Notes: a model not told the origin generated them from the sequence alone. Shown: positions 1 through 9,928, numbered from the stretch's first letter. The stretch: DNA of 55,035 nt from CAZDXJ01 sp964509475 (GCA_964509475.1 CAZDXJ010000008.1:1-55035); one strand, 5' to 3'. Numbers and translations: made by a program.

Positions 1-90
1 CAGCGCCGGTAACTGGCTTTCGGGTAGCTTGCGGAGATCGGGCGGGGTGTCGATACCACTGAGTAGTGGATAGTTATAATAATTATTCAT
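1..90 (-). CDS. dxs: 1-deoxy-D-xylulose-5-phosphate synthase, N-terminal fragment (runs off window)
   Basis: Only the first 30 codons are inside the window; the gene continues past base 1. The ATG at 88-90 (minus) opens a peptide containing YPLLSGIDTP and DLRKLPESQLPAL, which matches the conserved start of Dxs enzymes (a short tyrosine/proline segment followed by a DLR-LP---LP-L helix). Dxs makes DXP from pyruvate and glyceraldehyde 3-phosphate, the entry step of the MEP isoprenoid pathway. It begins 3 bases after the copD stop, at the end of the hopanoid gene run, so it probably supplies isoprenoid precursor for squalene and hopanoids. No clear ribosome binding site is visible, which fits translational coupling to copD. 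The call rests on 30 residues. Confidence 0.75.
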   Translation of the reverse strand, partial: MNNYYNYPLLSGIDTPPDLRKLPESQLPAL

Positions 91-93
91 GAA

Positions 94-1725
94 TTAATAC
101 AGTGGTTCACGGTAGAACATTAAAATGAGGCCGATTTGAAAAAGGGCGAAAACCGAAATGAAACCGGCAATACTGCTGCCGGGTTTGTCCAGTTTCAGTT
201 CCAGCCAGCGTCCACAAGCCAGAATCAGGGCGAAAACGCCCATCAGGGTATGACCCACCTGGATCAAGAACGCGGTTTTTGCCTGAAAGCCGACATGTGA
301 GTGAGTGAGCAGCATGAGGCCACCAAATGCGGCCAAAAAGGGAAAAATATAATCCAGGCGAGTATTTTGATCGGGATGGGTTCGTGCCCGCATTTCGATG
401 GCACCGAGTACAAACACCAATAACGTGGCAATACGGTGTTGCAGCACTTCACCATTGGTAAAGGTGCTTTCCCAAAAGCCAATCGGTCCCAGAGGCCAGG
501 TTTCCGCATCGCTGCGAAAAAACAGAAAAACGCCTAACAATATAAAACCTACCGGCCAGTTACGCGCACCGGGTAAATCCTTGTCATAGGACAGCATGGC
601 GAAAATACTCATCACCACCAAAAACAGACCGGAAACATTATGGTTATAATCCGACCAGGCGGTCGCCGCTTCCGAAGGAACCTGGCCTACAATGGCAACA
701 CGGCCGGCTTCTCCGGCAAGCAGGGCTTCATGGGATGGTGAGCTGATTCGGGGCCAGCGCGGACTGAAGGTATTCAATACTTCCTGCCAGGATGCGGTCA
801 GATTGGGAATATCAATCGCAGGAGGCTGTGAAGCCAAACTGGCGGCCGTGAACAATAAGGTAACCAAGACAAAGGTTTCGGCTTCCACATAATAAGGCAC
901 CCGGTGATTCAGCGCGTAATTACGACCGGTTCGTTGAAACGCAATGACCGCATTGCGATTTAATACGGCGAAACCGAGGGCAATGACAAGCAACATCATT
1001 TTGACGACCAGCAAATTACCGTATCCGGTGCCAATAAAACCATTCCAGGTATTGATATATTCCAGTGCCATCGGTAATCCGGTAAGCAGCAAGGCTCCAA
1101 CCGATAGCAGGCCTAATGTGGAAAACCGGCTCAGAAGTGATGGCCATAAGGCCGGGTTGATACATCCCTTTTGGCGTAGCAGCCATAAATTGACCAATTG
1201 CAATATGCCACCGACCCAGGCAGCAGCGGCAATTTGATGCAGTACGGTCAGGCTCATCAAATAAATTTTGTCTTCAAAACGTCCGGCGGCATGTACCAGG
1301 CCGGCACCAGCAATGATAACCGGTAATGTCAACAGGCCGGTGGTACGCCAGCTTTGTTTGGAGAAAGGTTTTTTGGCCAGAAAAAAGTAAGCGTAAACAG
1401 CCAGAATGAGTGTAAAAAAAGCACGCCACAGGCCGGCCTGGAATTGAATGGTGTGCGCGAATGCCGGAAAGGGCCACATATTCAACGTGGCCGCCATGAG
1501 CCAGACTTTCAGAATGATTTTGCTCAGTTGCGTGATCACCAATGCGGAAGCGCCGATATAAACCAACCGGACTGTACTTTGCAACAAACCCTGGTAATGA
1601 CCTTGCTCTTTTTCCCAGGGACGCAAAAGCGTCAGTCCCCACAAAATACTGCCCAGGGTCAGGGAAAAGACGGTCAAATCGATACCGCCAATCAGCGAGT
1701 CCAGGAAATCCGCTATACCTTCCAT
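94..1725 (-). CDS. copD: CopD-family copper transport membrane protein
   Basis: This is a 543-residue polytopic membrane protein with about a dozen hydrophobic segments over its whole length. The segment VLHQIAAAAWVGGIL (about residues 160-175) is the signature of the CopD domain. CopD proteins work with periplasmic CopC in copper import or tolerance. The gene starts 11 bases after the copC stop, so the pair is co-transcribed. It is longer than a minimal CopD domain, with an additional hydrophobic C-terminal half that includes several His residues. The pair sits between hpnO and dxs in the hopanoid run; copper handling matters in methanotrophs because particulate methane monooxygenase is a copper enzyme, but that link is inference. 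Confidence 0.82.
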   Translation of the reverse strand: MEGIADFLDSLIGGIDLTVFSLTLGSILWGLTLLRPWEKEQGHYQGLLQSTVRLVYIGASALVITQLSKIILKVWLMAATLNMWPFPAFAHTIQFQAGLWRAFFTLILAVYAYFFLAKKPFSKQSWRTTGLLTLPVIIAGAGLVHAAGRFEDKIYLMSLTVLHQIAAAAWVGGILQLVNLWLLRQKGCINPALWPSLLSRFSTLGLLSVGALLLTGLPMALEYINTWNGFIGTGYGNLLVVKMMLLVIALGFAVLNRNAVIAFQRTGRNYALNHRVPYYVEAETFVLVTLLFTAASLASQPPAIDIPNLTASWQEVLNTFSPRWPRISSPSHEALLAGEAGRVAIVGQVPSEAATAWSDYNHNVSGLFLVVMSIFAMLSYDKDLPGARNWPVGFILLGVFLFFRSDAETWPLGPIGFWESTFTNGEVLQHRIATLLVFVLGAIEMRARTHPDQNTRLDYIFPFLAAFGGLMLLTHSHVGFQAKTAFLIQVGHTLMGVFALILACGRWLELKLDKPGSSIAGFISVFALFQIGLILMFYREPLY

Positions 1726-1736
1726 TTTTAAAAACC

Positions 1737-2093
1737 TTATTCAGTGACGAAAAAATGTACAATATCTTCGGTCAGATGCCCGTCAGCGGCAAATACTTTA
1801 AAACGCAACGCATATTCTCCTGTTGGCAAGGCCGGTATATTGATCAAAATTTGCCCGGGTTTTGAACCCACCGTGGTTTGCAATAGTTCTTGTTTGTCGC
1901 CAGCCCGAACCAGAAAAACCTGGGACAGGGCTAATTCGATATGTGAATTGAAGCGGATGGATACCTGTGTGGATTGATTGGGCGCTATCGGTTTTATCTC
2001 GATGGAGGATTGGGTAATGACAGCGTGAGCGCCGGCCAGACCCGTATAGCCGGATATCAAAACAAACAGTTGTAAGAGAATTATTCTTTTCAT
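1737..2093 (-). CDS. copC: CopC periplasmic copper-binding protein
   Basis: This is a 118-residue secreted protein. A signal peptide ends at AGA-H, giving a mature N-terminal His (residue 23), and DGH near the C terminus supplies Asp104 and His106. His1 plus the Asp-x-His pair is the Cu(II) site known in CopC proteins, so the copper site looks intact. No Met-rich Cu(I) site is evident. The N-terminal HAVITQSS and C-terminal ADGHLTEDIVHFFV strands are typical of the CopC beta-sandwich. It is followed 11 bases later by copD and preceded 15 bases earlier by the hpnO stop. The protein probably hands copper to CopD. Confidence 0.88.
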   Translation of the reverse strand: MKRIILLQLFVLISGYTGLAGAHAVITQSSIEIKPIAPNQSTQVSIRFNSHIELALSQVFLVRAGDKQELLQTTVGSKPGQILINIPALPTGEYALRFKVFAADGHLTEDIVHFFVTE

Positions 2094-2108
2094 TACTCCT
2101 TTCCTCCG

Positions 2109-3500
2109 TTATTTATTTTTCTTCGCTTTTATTGCATGTGAAGCCAGGTTTTTGCCCAAATCCCAGATAGCGCCCGGAATTTGGTGACAATCGGCGATGG
2201 TCTTGTCAAAAGCGTCAATGATCCAATCCCGATCCGAGGGCTTCAGATTCAATGGCGGCAATAATTTGACAACGTTCATGCCGTGGCCGGCAACCTGACT
2301 GAGAATACGATGTTCCTTGAACAAGGGTATTGTGACCATCTGACAAAACAAGCCCTTGTTGGCGGTTTCCAGCATACCCCAGGCGGTTTTAAGTTTCAGG
2401 GATTTGGGAGAACCGAATTCAACCGCAATCATCAATCCCTTGCCACGTACTTCCTTGAGAAATTCATAACGCTCAATCATGGCTTGCAAGCTGGTTATAA
2501 TATCAGCACCAATACGGGCACTGTTGTCAACCAGCTTTTCATCTTCAATAACCTGTAAAGTTGCAAGACCTGCGGCCATAGCCATATTGTTTTTGGAAAA
2601 GGTTGAACCGTGTACGACAGCCCGATCCATACGATTGAACACACTGTCCATGATTTGCTGGGTCATGGCCACGGCACCAACCGGAATAAAACCACCGGAC
2701 AAGGCTTTGGCCATCAGAATCATATCCGGTTGTACGTTCCAGTGATCGATGGCCCAGAATTTTCCGGTACGACCAATGCCGGTCTGTATTTCATCGGCGA
2801 CAAACAAAGTTCCGTATTTTTTGCACAACCGTTGCGCTTCTGGAAGATATTGTTCATCCGGCACATTGACGCCCTTGCCTTGAATGGGTTCAACAATAAA
2901 AGCCGCTATGTCTTTATTGCTTAAGGCTTTTTCCAGTGCTTCCAAATCATTGAAGGGAATCGCCGAACAGCCTGGCAATAACGGCCCAAAACCTTCACGA
3001 AAAATATCTTCGCCATTTAACGATAGGGCACCTAGGGTCAATCCGTGAAAACTGTGTTCACAATGCAGAATCTTTTCCCGTTTGGTTGTGTAACGGGCAA
3101 ACTTGATTCCGGCTTCAACCGCTTCCGCGCCCGAGTTGGCGAAGAACATCCGGTTCAGGTTGTCCGAAGTGGTTTTAAGTATTTTTTCCGCCAGTAAACC
3201 GCTCAGCAAGGAAACATCCATTTGCACCAGATTGGGCAACTGCAAGGTCAGGGTTTCGTGCAGAGCACTGACTACAACCGGGTGATTACGGCCAATCGCA
3301 AAAACACCAAAACCACTCAATAAATCCAGATATTGCTGATCATCCTGATCATACAGGTATTGTCCAACCGCTTTTTTATAATTACGGTCGTAACCGATAG
3401 TTTGCAGAACCCGGACCATTTGATTGTTCAGGTAGTGTTCATGCAAGGCAAATTTATCGTTACGGCGCTCGGATAAAAGTTCGGCGATGCTGAAAGACAT
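2109..3500 (-). CDS. hpnO: Class III aminotransferase, probable HpnO (aminohopanoid synthesis)
   Basis: This is a fold-type I, class III PLP aminotransferase of 463 residues. Visible motifs are NSGAEAVE (substrate/PLP region), ADEIQTGIGRTG with the PLP-contacting Asp at about 236, and the Schiff-base lysine in MAKALSGGF at about 265. The ATG at 3500 is preferred over one six codons upstream because GAGGAG lies 4 bases before it. In hopanoid clusters this family is HpnO, which aminates the ribosylhopane/tetrol side chain to give aminobacteriohopanetriol. Ornithine/acetylornithine aminotransferases have the same fold, so the specific assignment depends on its place directly after hpnN. Confidence 0.8.
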   Translation of the reverse strand: MSFSIAELLSERRNDKFALHEHYLNNQMVRVLQTIGYDRNYKKAVGQYLYDQDDQQYLDLLSGFGVFAIGRNHPVVVSALHETLTLQLPNLVQMDVSLLSGLLAEKILKTTSDNLNRMFFANSGAEAVEAGIKFARYTTKREKILHCEHSFHGLTLGALSLNGEDIFREGFGPLLPGCSAIPFNDLEALEKALSNKDIAAFIVEPIQGKGVNVPDEQYLPEAQRLCKKYGTLFVADEIQTGIGRTGKFWAIDHWNVQPDMILMAKALSGGFIPVGAVAMTQQIMDSVFNRMDRAVVHGSTFSKNNMAMAAGLATLQVIEDEKLVDNSARIGADIITSLQAMIERYEFLKEVRGKGLMIAVEFGSPKSLKLKTAWGMLETANKGLFCQMVTIPLFKEHRILSQVAGHGMNVVKLLPPLNLKPSDRDWIIDAFDKTIADCHQIPGAIWDLGKNLASHAIKAKKNK

Positions 3501-3524
3501 GATACTCCTCGTGTTCAAACTGGA

Positions 3525-6146
3525 TTAATAATGGGTATGCTTGTTACTGAATGCCGGCAGCACAATCAGTGTGCATAGTAAGGTGAATGATATACCAATT
3601 GCCAGCAACAAGCCCATACTGGCAATACCGGCATGAGGAATGAAAGCCAGACTGGTAAAACTGAACAAAGTGGTCAGCGAGCTGAAGAAAACGCCCCGCG
3701 CGGTACTTGTTTGCAATATCCGTTCATTGTCCTGTAAACCGACATGCAGCCGGTGCATGATATGTATGCCACTATCCACGCCCATGCCCATCAATAATGG
3801 AATCGCGATGCTGTTGGCAAAATTGAATGGATTATCCAGTAATACATTCAGCGCACCGGTCAATACCGTTGCCAGCAACAAAGGCCCGATAACCAACAAG
3901 GTATTGCGGAAACTTCTGAGAATAACGAGTAAAATCAAAAAAATAACCAGCAGGGCACTGATAAACGCCTGTATGAAGGCTTCGGCAACCGCTTGCCCCG
4001 AAGCGATGTCAATAACCGGATAACCGGTTATACTGGAATCGATACTTTGCACATCATGAACAAAGGTTTTCAGATTATCGGTTTGATTCAAATCGTATTG
4101 CGGCAGGATCATGATTTTATAGATGCCTTGTGCACTTTGCCATTGCCGGCGAATATTATCCGGTAGATCGGCAAGCATGAAAGCATAAGCAGTCAAACCC
4201 CTATTCAGCTGCTGCATGGTAAACGGCAACAGGCCCAGAATGCTGTTGTCCAGTTGTTGATAAAGGCCGACTTGTCCGAGATTATCGGCGACGTGCAATA
4301 AGGCCTGAATATCCCGTTGCAGGCGCCACAATAATTCAGCCGGTATTTTATGACTCTGGTTTTGTTCGGCCCAATTGAGATCGTTTTGCAACTTTAACAA
4401 AGCGGCACGGGTGTCTTTGTGCTGTAAAGGCTGCTCAAACTGTTCCAGATCAGAACCCAGTAACAAACCGAGATCATCAATCATTGCCAGCTTTTCGGAT
4501 TGATTGTCGGGAACCAGGGATTGCAAGGTCATAACCTGACTGACACTTTCCAGTTGTTGGAACTGTTTTGCCAATGTTTCCGCCTGTTCCAGATCAGGAC
4601 TCAATGCAAACAGGGCAAAAGGGGAGTCTTGTTTCGAGTTCAGTAATTCCCGGAATGCAATAACCGATTCACTGTTCGGGTTGCGCAGGTTGACTGGATT
4701 GGAATCAAAACTCAATTGAGTAAACATAATTGTGGCGCCAATAGCGGACAGCAAGGCAAGAATACGAATGGATTTCTTGTGCCGGAATGGAAAGCTGTAA
4801 AGCGCTTGCGGGATGATTGTGAACTTAGGTGGCTGGGCGTAATGCAGGGGCAGGATTTTCAACAGAATTGGCAACACGATGATCGATATGAAAAAACCGA
4901 TGAACATGCCGCCACCCGAAATAATGCCGAGTTCTGAAACGCCTGCGTAATGCGTCGGAATAAAGGCAAAGAAACCGATGGATGTGGTCAATGCACACAA
5001 GAATAATGAGAAACCCAAATCCTTTACCGTGTATTCAATCGCATGCATTGTGCTGATATGGTGTTCACGGCATTCACGATAACGCAAACAAAGGTGTAAT
5101 GAAAAATCAACCCCCAGGCCAATATATAACACGGCGAAAGCGACTGAAAGCACGTTCAGATGGCCGACAGACAAGGTTGCAAACCCGGCTGTCAGGCACA
5201 ATCCCATCACCAGGGCAACCAGGGTAATCAACATGAGTTTGAAAGAACGCAAGCCTACCCATAAGGTACAACAAACCAAAAACAAGGACGCCAGTCCGGC
5301 AATGGCCATGTCATCACCAAGACTTTCCAGTTCATCATGTTCCATGGCCGGTCCCCCGGTAATGCGGATACGTGTCGAGGGATACAGGGCGCTGATTTTT
5401 TGCGCGGACTGGCGGGCGTAACGCATCGCTGCCTCGCTGGGTAATAAGTCCTTGAAATCAAAAATGGGCTTGGCAATGACAATACGCCGTTTGGGGGTTT
5501 CATCGACCGAAGTTGAGATTGACAGCAGTTCCTGCCAGGATAGAAAAAAGGTTTTTTTGGCGGCGACGGCTATCAATGCCTGATCGATTTTTTCAAATAA
5601 CGGCGTCAAATCCATCGGCAAATCCTGTTGCTCATCACGCAAGGCTTGGCCCAGAATATCGAACAGCCCGGGTAAATGGTAATTTTTTGCCAAATGGCCA
5701 ATGAAGGGTTGGGCCTCGCTCAGTCTATTGGATAACTGTTCCAGTTCATCCAGACTCAGATAAAGAAAAGCCTGTTGATTGAAAAACTTATTGTCATTGC
5801 TGATTTGACTGGAACTGAACAGCGTCTTTTTCTGATTGAGTAAATCACGCAGCTGTCTTGCGGCCAGGGTTGCCTGTTCTGCTGTTGCCGATTCCACCAA
5901 AATCAACAGGCAATCCGTTTCTTCGGGAAAACTTTGATCAAAAAGTTTGCGGTTTTTTTGAAAAGGCAGATCCTCGGACAGAAAACTGGATGTATCCATG
6001 TCAAAGCCTAAATGATTCAGGCTGAAATACAAACTGAGCAGACTTAACGAAACCATCAGGCATAACAACAGGCGGGGAAAGCGTAATACGCTTTTACCCC
6101 ACCAGCAAAAAAATCTATCCGCAGCCGGGGAAGATGTATCTGTCAT
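3525..6146 (-). CDS. hpnN: HpnN hopanoid transporter (RND/MMPL superfamily)
   Basis: This 873-residue protein has the two-fold RND layout: one N-terminal membrane helix, a large soluble domain, a block of about five helices (about residues 270-420), a second helix and soluble domain, and a final helix block (about 720-873). GLGVDFSLHLCLRYRE and MGMGVDSGIHIMHRLH are the paired GxGxDxxxH motifs of helix 4 in each half. HpnN moves hopanoids from the inner to the outer membrane in bacteria where it has been studied. Its length matches the family. It starts 6 bases after the hpnG stop and is followed by hpnO. Confidence 0.88.
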   Translation of the reverse strand: MTDTSSPAADRFFCWWGKSVLRFPRLLLCLMVSLSLLSLYFSLNHLGFDMDTSSFLSEDLPFQKNRKLFDQSFPEETDCLLILVESATAEQATLAARQLRDLLNQKKTLFSSSQISNDNKFFNQQAFLYLSLDELEQLSNRLSEAQPFIGHLAKNYHLPGLFDILGQALRDEQQDLPMDLTPLFEKIDQALIAVAAKKTFFLSWQELLSISTSVDETPKRRIVIAKPIFDFKDLLPSEAAMRYARQSAQKISALYPSTRIRITGGPAMEHDELESLGDDMAIAGLASLFLVCCTLWVGLRSFKLMLITLVALVMGLCLTAGFATLSVGHLNVLSVAFAVLYIGLGVDFSLHLCLRYRECREHHISTMHAIEYTVKDLGFSLFLCALTTSIGFFAFIPTHYAGVSELGIISGGGMFIGFFISIIVLPILLKILPLHYAQPPKFTIIPQALYSFPFRHKKSIRILALLSAIGATIMFTQLSFDSNPVNLRNPNSESVIAFRELLNSKQDSPFALFALSPDLEQAETLAKQFQQLESVSQVMTLQSLVPDNQSEKLAMIDDLGLLLGSDLEQFEQPLQHKDTRAALLKLQNDLNWAEQNQSHKIPAELLWRLQRDIQALLHVADNLGQVGLYQQLDNSILGLLPFTMQQLNRGLTAYAFMLADLPDNIRRQWQSAQGIYKIMILPQYDLNQTDNLKTFVHDVQSIDSSITGYPVIDIASGQAVAEAFIQAFISALLVIFLILLVILRSFRNTLLVIGPLLLATVLTGALNVLLDNPFNFANSIAIPLLMGMGVDSGIHIMHRLHVGLQDNERILQTSTARGVFFSSLTTLFSFTSLAFIPHAGIASMGLLLAIGISFTLLCTLIVLPAFSNKHTHY

Positions 6147-6152
6147 TAGAAA

Positions 6153-6869
6153 CTAATATGTTTGTAAAGGAAATTGATTGCCAGGCATCAGAGCTTCAAA
6201 TTGCCGGGCAAGCACTTTTAGCGTTTTTATCGCGGCGCTGAAATACAAACCCATTCGGATAAGATCGGGGATTTGTCCAGGATGAGTCAATACATGCATC
6301 AACAACCTGGGTTTTTCGATATAACCCGCATCGTTCATGGCTTGTTTTATCGCAGCGGGTAAATCCATATTCGCCGGGTCGGCAATTGCCCGAATAACCA
6401 GGCAAGGGCGTTGATATTCCGCCGCTGTTTGGGCGACAGCCACACTTTCCATATCCAGGGCATGAGCCTGTGTTTGCCGGTACAAACGTTGTTTCATCCT
6501 GCTGCTGTCAACAAGGTGACGACTTTCCAGCAAGGTTGTATCGGGCAACGCCAAATATTTAGCCAGGTGTTGCCGCCACGGTGATTGCAAGCTTAGCTGT
6601 TGCCCGTTTTCGCCAATCAGCGAAACCGGTAATATCAGATCGCCAGGAGCCAGAGATGGGTTCAGCGCCGCTGCGCACCCCCAACTGATAATGCGTTCAG
6701 CACCCTTTTCAACAAGCCGCTGAACGGCATTGGCAGCATTTTGTGGTCCCGTACCCGCATGCGCGACAATGATCTTTTTACCGATAAACACACAACAACC
6801 CCGAGCAATCTTTTGCCGGCTCAAGGGTTTGATTTCCTCCGGTAAGGCGACAACAATCCCGGTTATCAC
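6153..6869 (-). CDS. hpnG: HpnG adenosylhopane nucleosidase (phosphorylase family)
   Basis: This is a 238-residue member of the nucleoside phosphorylase/MTA nucleosidase fold. The N terminus GIVVALPEEIKPL, the glycine-rich HAGTGPQNAANAV and WGCAAALNPSLAPGDL, and the substrate segment ALDMESVAVAQTA with the Met-Glu pair are all present. HpnG removes adenine from adenosylhopane, made by HpnH, to leave ribosylhopane. The start overlaps the shc stop in an ATGA arrangement (6866-6869), so the two are translationally coupled. The released adenine could be salvaged by the apt product encoded at 14,186. Confidence 0.87.
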   Translation of the reverse strand: MITGIVVALPEEIKPLSRQKIARGCCVFIGKKIIVAHAGTGPQNAANAVQRLVEKGAERIISWGCAAALNPSLAPGDLILPVSLIGENGQQLSLQSPWRQHLAKYLALPDTTLLESRHLVDSSRMKQRLYRQTQAHALDMESVAVAQTAAEYQRPCLVIRAIADPANMDLPAAIKQAMNDAGYIEKPRLLMHVLTHPGQIPDLIRMGLYFSAAIKTLKVLARQFEALMPGNQFPLQTY

Positions 6870-8824
6870 GGTGTAGCAAGTTCATTGCGGTAACGAGCCA
6901 ATGCCCATAGAGGGAAAAACTTGTCGTAGCCGTGGTATTTCAAATAAAACACTTTGGGAAAGCCAGGTGCTGTAAAACAAGGATCATCCCATAAACCCTC
7001 TGTTTTTTGTTGATCCAGTAAATAGTAAATGCCGGCTTCCACTTCCGGACTCTGTGCTTGTCCGGCTGCCATCAAGCCCAACAAGGCCCAGGCCGTTTGG
7101 AATGCCGTACCGGTGTGAAACCGGCCGTGCAATTTGTCGTCATGGTAACTTAAATTGTCTTCTCCCCAGCTGCCATCTTCGCGTTGTATGCTTTTCAACC
7201 AGGTTACAGCCTTGCCGTACATCGGATCATCTTTCGGAATATCGGTTTGTTCCAACGCCAGTAATACCGACCAGGTGCCGTAGATGTAATTGGTTCCCCA
7301 ACGACCAAACCATGAACCGTCCATTTCCTGTTCATTTCGAATGTATTCAAGGGTTCGTTGCAATACCGGCCGGTATCGAGGTTCGGTTTTGGCCAGTTTG
7401 GCCAGTAACATGGCACAACGAGCACTGACATCGGCGGTGGGCGGGTCAAGCAAGGCGCCGTGATCAGCAAAAGGAATTTCATTAAGATAATATTTGGTGT
7501 TATCGGCATCGAAGGCACCGAATCCACCGTTCTTGGACTGCATGCCAACGATCCAGTCGGCGGCGCGATGAATGGCCCCGGAAAGGTTCGGGTCATTGGC
7601 CTGCGCCATGGCAAATGCAACAACGGCTGTATCATCGACATCCGGGTAAAAGGAATTTTCGAACTGAAACGCCCAGCCGCCGCCCCGTACATTGGGTCGG
7701 TTAATACGCCAATCTCCCGGTGCATCACCGGATAGTTGTTTGCTTTTTAGCCAGGTATAGGCTTTTTCCATACTGGCTTTGGTTTCCAGTTTGTCCGCTT
7801 CCTGCAAAGCCAATGCAGCCAAAGCGGTATCCCAGACCGGTGAAAGGCAGGGTTGACAATAGGCCTCACGGCCCCGGATAACCAATAATTTCTGTAAGGC
7901 TTTACGGGCTGTAACCACTTGCGGGTCATCTTTTGGCATACCGAGTAACAGCATGGCCTCATAAGCGTTGACCATGGCCGGAAAAATACCGCCAAGTCCA
8001 TCTTCGCCATTCAGGCGTTCCATGAACCAGTCTTTGGCCTTGGTTATTGCCCGTTGCCGCATTTTGTTCGGAATCAAGGGTTCGGTAACACGGCCAAGCC
8101 TGTCCAAAACCAGAAAAAACTTGTTTAGCAGGGTGCGCTCTGGAAAATAGTGTTGTTCTTCATCCGGTGGCGTGACAAACAGTTCTTGTATACCAATAGC
8201 CTGTGGGTTTTTTGCAGTCGCTTTCAATGTACATAAAATGAACAAAGGTACCATAACGGTACGCGACCAGTAGGATACCTTGTCAATATGAAAGGGAAAC
8301 CAGCGCGGCAATAACATGATTTCAACCGGAATATAGGGTACGCCGCGCCAGGGAATTTGTTGAAACATGGCCAGGGCGATGCGGGTAAACACATTGGCTC
8401 TGGCGGCGCCGCCTTGATCGAGAATATAGTTCCGCAGACGCTGCATATGGGGAGCATCTATCGAATCGCCGGCCAGTTTCAAGGCATAATAAACTTTTAC
8501 ACTGCAACTGATATCACCCGGGCCACCGGTAAACAGCGGATAACTGCCGTCGGCCGACTGCCGGGCGCGTAAATAATGCGCGATTTTATTTTGTAAAAGC
8601 TCATCAATATCGCCCAGATAATGCATCATCATGATGTATTCAGCCGGGATTGTACAATCGGCTTCCAATTCAAAAACCCAGTAGCCTTGTTCCGCTTGCA
8701 AATCCAGAAGCTTTTGCTGCGCTTTACTTATCGCCAGATTCAGACGCTCATGGCAAGATAAAGCCTCATAAGCGATCTCCTGGGCGGCGCCATAATTCAT
8801 TTGGTTAAAAGATTCAGTAAACAT
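6866..8824 (-). CDS. shc: Squalene-hopene cyclase
   Basis: This 652-residue protein is the triterpene cyclase that folds squalene into hopene/hopanol at the membrane face. The catalytic acid motif DVDDTA is at residues 395-400. Many QW-type repeats are visible, for example QxxDGSW and KNGGFGAFDADNT in the C-terminal half, and the length is typical. A good ribosome binding site (AAGGAAG) lies 5 bases before the ATG. It starts 15 bases after the squalene synthase stop and overlaps hpnG by 4 bases. The core residues look intact, so hopanoid production is expected. Confidence 0.95.
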   Translation of the reverse strand: MFTESFNQMNYGAAQEIAYEALSCHERLNLAISKAQQKLLDLQAEQGYWVFELEADCTIPAEYIMMMHYLGDIDELLQNKIAHYLRARQSADGSYPLFTGGPGDISCSVKVYYALKLAGDSIDAPHMQRLRNYILDQGGAARANVFTRIALAMFQQIPWRGVPYIPVEIMLLPRWFPFHIDKVSYWSRTVMVPLFILCTLKATAKNPQAIGIQELFVTPPDEEQHYFPERTLLNKFFLVLDRLGRVTEPLIPNKMRQRAITKAKDWFMERLNGEDGLGGIFPAMVNAYEAMLLLGMPKDDPQVVTARKALQKLLVIRGREAYCQPCLSPVWDTALAALALQEADKLETKASMEKAYTWLKSKQLSGDAPGDWRINRPNVRGGGWAFQFENSFYPDVDDTAVVAFAMAQANDPNLSGAIHRAADWIVGMQSKNGGFGAFDADNTKYYLNEIPFADHGALLDPPTADVSARCAMLLAKLAKTEPRYRPVLQRTLEYIRNEQEMDGSWFGRWGTNYIYGTWSVLLALEQTDIPKDDPMYGKAVTWLKSIQREDGSWGEDNLSYHDDKLHGRFHTGTAFQTAWALLGLMAAGQAQSPEVEAGIYYLLDQQKTEGLWDDPCFTAPGFPKVFYLKYHGYDKFFPLWALARYRNELATP

Positions 8825-8839
8825 AATACTTCCTTAACT

Positions 8840-9928
8840 TTAAGCTTTTGTTGGGTTAGCAGTATATGTCCAGTTCGGTGTCTGTAATCCGCGACTCGCC
8901 ATATTAAATAGTAATGACAACAGAAAATTACTGCGGCCGGTTAAACGAGTGGCAATGATCGTGGCTTTAACGCTGTTACGGGTAATTTTTACCTGGCTGC
9001 CCTTTTTGAAATCGATATTTTGTTTTATTTTCTTCAAGGTCAATATCGCCATACCCAGCGCCCAAAGGCAAAAATTACGGATTCCGGTTTCATGAGACGG
9101 AATCCGCCGGGTAAAGCGCAAGGCATTTTGTAAATGGCCATGGGCAATACTGATAAGATGGGTCAACCCTTGCTGAAAATGCACATCATTGCTTCCCTGC
9201 GCCAGTTTTTTCAATTCAAAGCCGGTTTCACTGAAAATGTCTTGAGGTAGCCAGCATACGCCGCGTTCTGCGTCATCCCAGATATCCTTGAGGATATTGG
9301 TCATTTGCAATCCCTGACCAAAAGAAACAGCAAGTTTCAATAATTCGTTACGATGTTTGGCGATTTCCGGTGAATAATGGCAAAACAGTTTGGTTAACAT
9401 TTCACCGACACAACCGGCGACATAATAGCAGTACCTGTCCATATCCTGCATTGTAACCAGACCATCATGCAGGTTCTGGGCCTGGTAAACGGGCATACCT
9501 TGGGCCATGGTATCCACACATTCAGCCAGCACTTCGATTTGTCCGGCTTCCAGGCGATGGGTAATTTCAATGACCCTGGGGATTAGATGAATCAGGCTGT
9601 GTTCGGCGGGAATGGTGTTTTTCGAGAGCAAGGGCGCCAATTCAGAGGCGAAACGCGAAGCATTTTGTCCGGTTTTGACAACATCTATAAAAGAAAGACA
9701 AAAATATCTTTTCTGATCGGGAGAAAGTGAGATTTCATCTTCGATGGTATCGACGATGCGGCACAATAAGTAAGCGTTGGCGACGGCGCCATGCAGTTTT
9801 TCCGGCAATTGCGGGATGGTCAAGGCAAACGTTCTCGATACCCCTTCCAGCAAAACAGCTTGTAAAACATCGTTATCCAGTTTTTGCAAAGTATCAGGAT
9901 TATCGATGGAAATTTGAGACCTGTTCAT
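8840..9928 (-). CDS. sqs: Squalene synthase (squalene/phytoene synthase family)
   Basis: This is a trans-isoprenyl diphosphate synthase-like protein of 362 residues from the chosen start. The first aspartate-rich motif is in LCRIVDTIEDE (about residues 56-66) and the second in NILKDIWDDAERG. YCYYVAGCVGEML is characteristic of true squalene synthases. The reading frame opens 34 codons further upstream, but that leader is unlike the family; the ATG at 9928 (MNRSQIS) is preferred, though neither start has a strong ribosome binding site. A C-terminal hydrophobic segment (NFLLSLLFNMA) may anchor it. No hpnC, hpnD or hpnE is seen, so a one-enzyme route from farnesyl diphosphate to squalene is likely, as known in Methylococcus. 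Confidence 0.85.
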   Translation of the reverse strand: MNRSQISIDNPDTLQKLDNDVLQAVLLEGVSRTFALTIPQLPEKLHGAVANAYLLCRIVDTIEDEISLSPDQKRYFCLSFIDVVKTGQNASRFASELAPLLSKNTIPAEHSLIHLIPRVIEITHRLEAGQIEVLAECVDTMAQGMPVYQAQNLHDGLVTMQDMDRYCYYVAGCVGEMLTKLFCHYSPEIAKHRNELLKLAVSFGQGLQMTNILKDIWDDAERGVCWLPQDIFSETGFELKKLAQGSNDVHFQQGLTHLISIAHGHLQNALRFTRRIPSHETGIRNFCLWALGMAILTLKKIKQNIDFKKGSQVKITRNSVKATIIATRLTGRSNFLLSLLFNMASRGLQTPNWTYTANPTKA

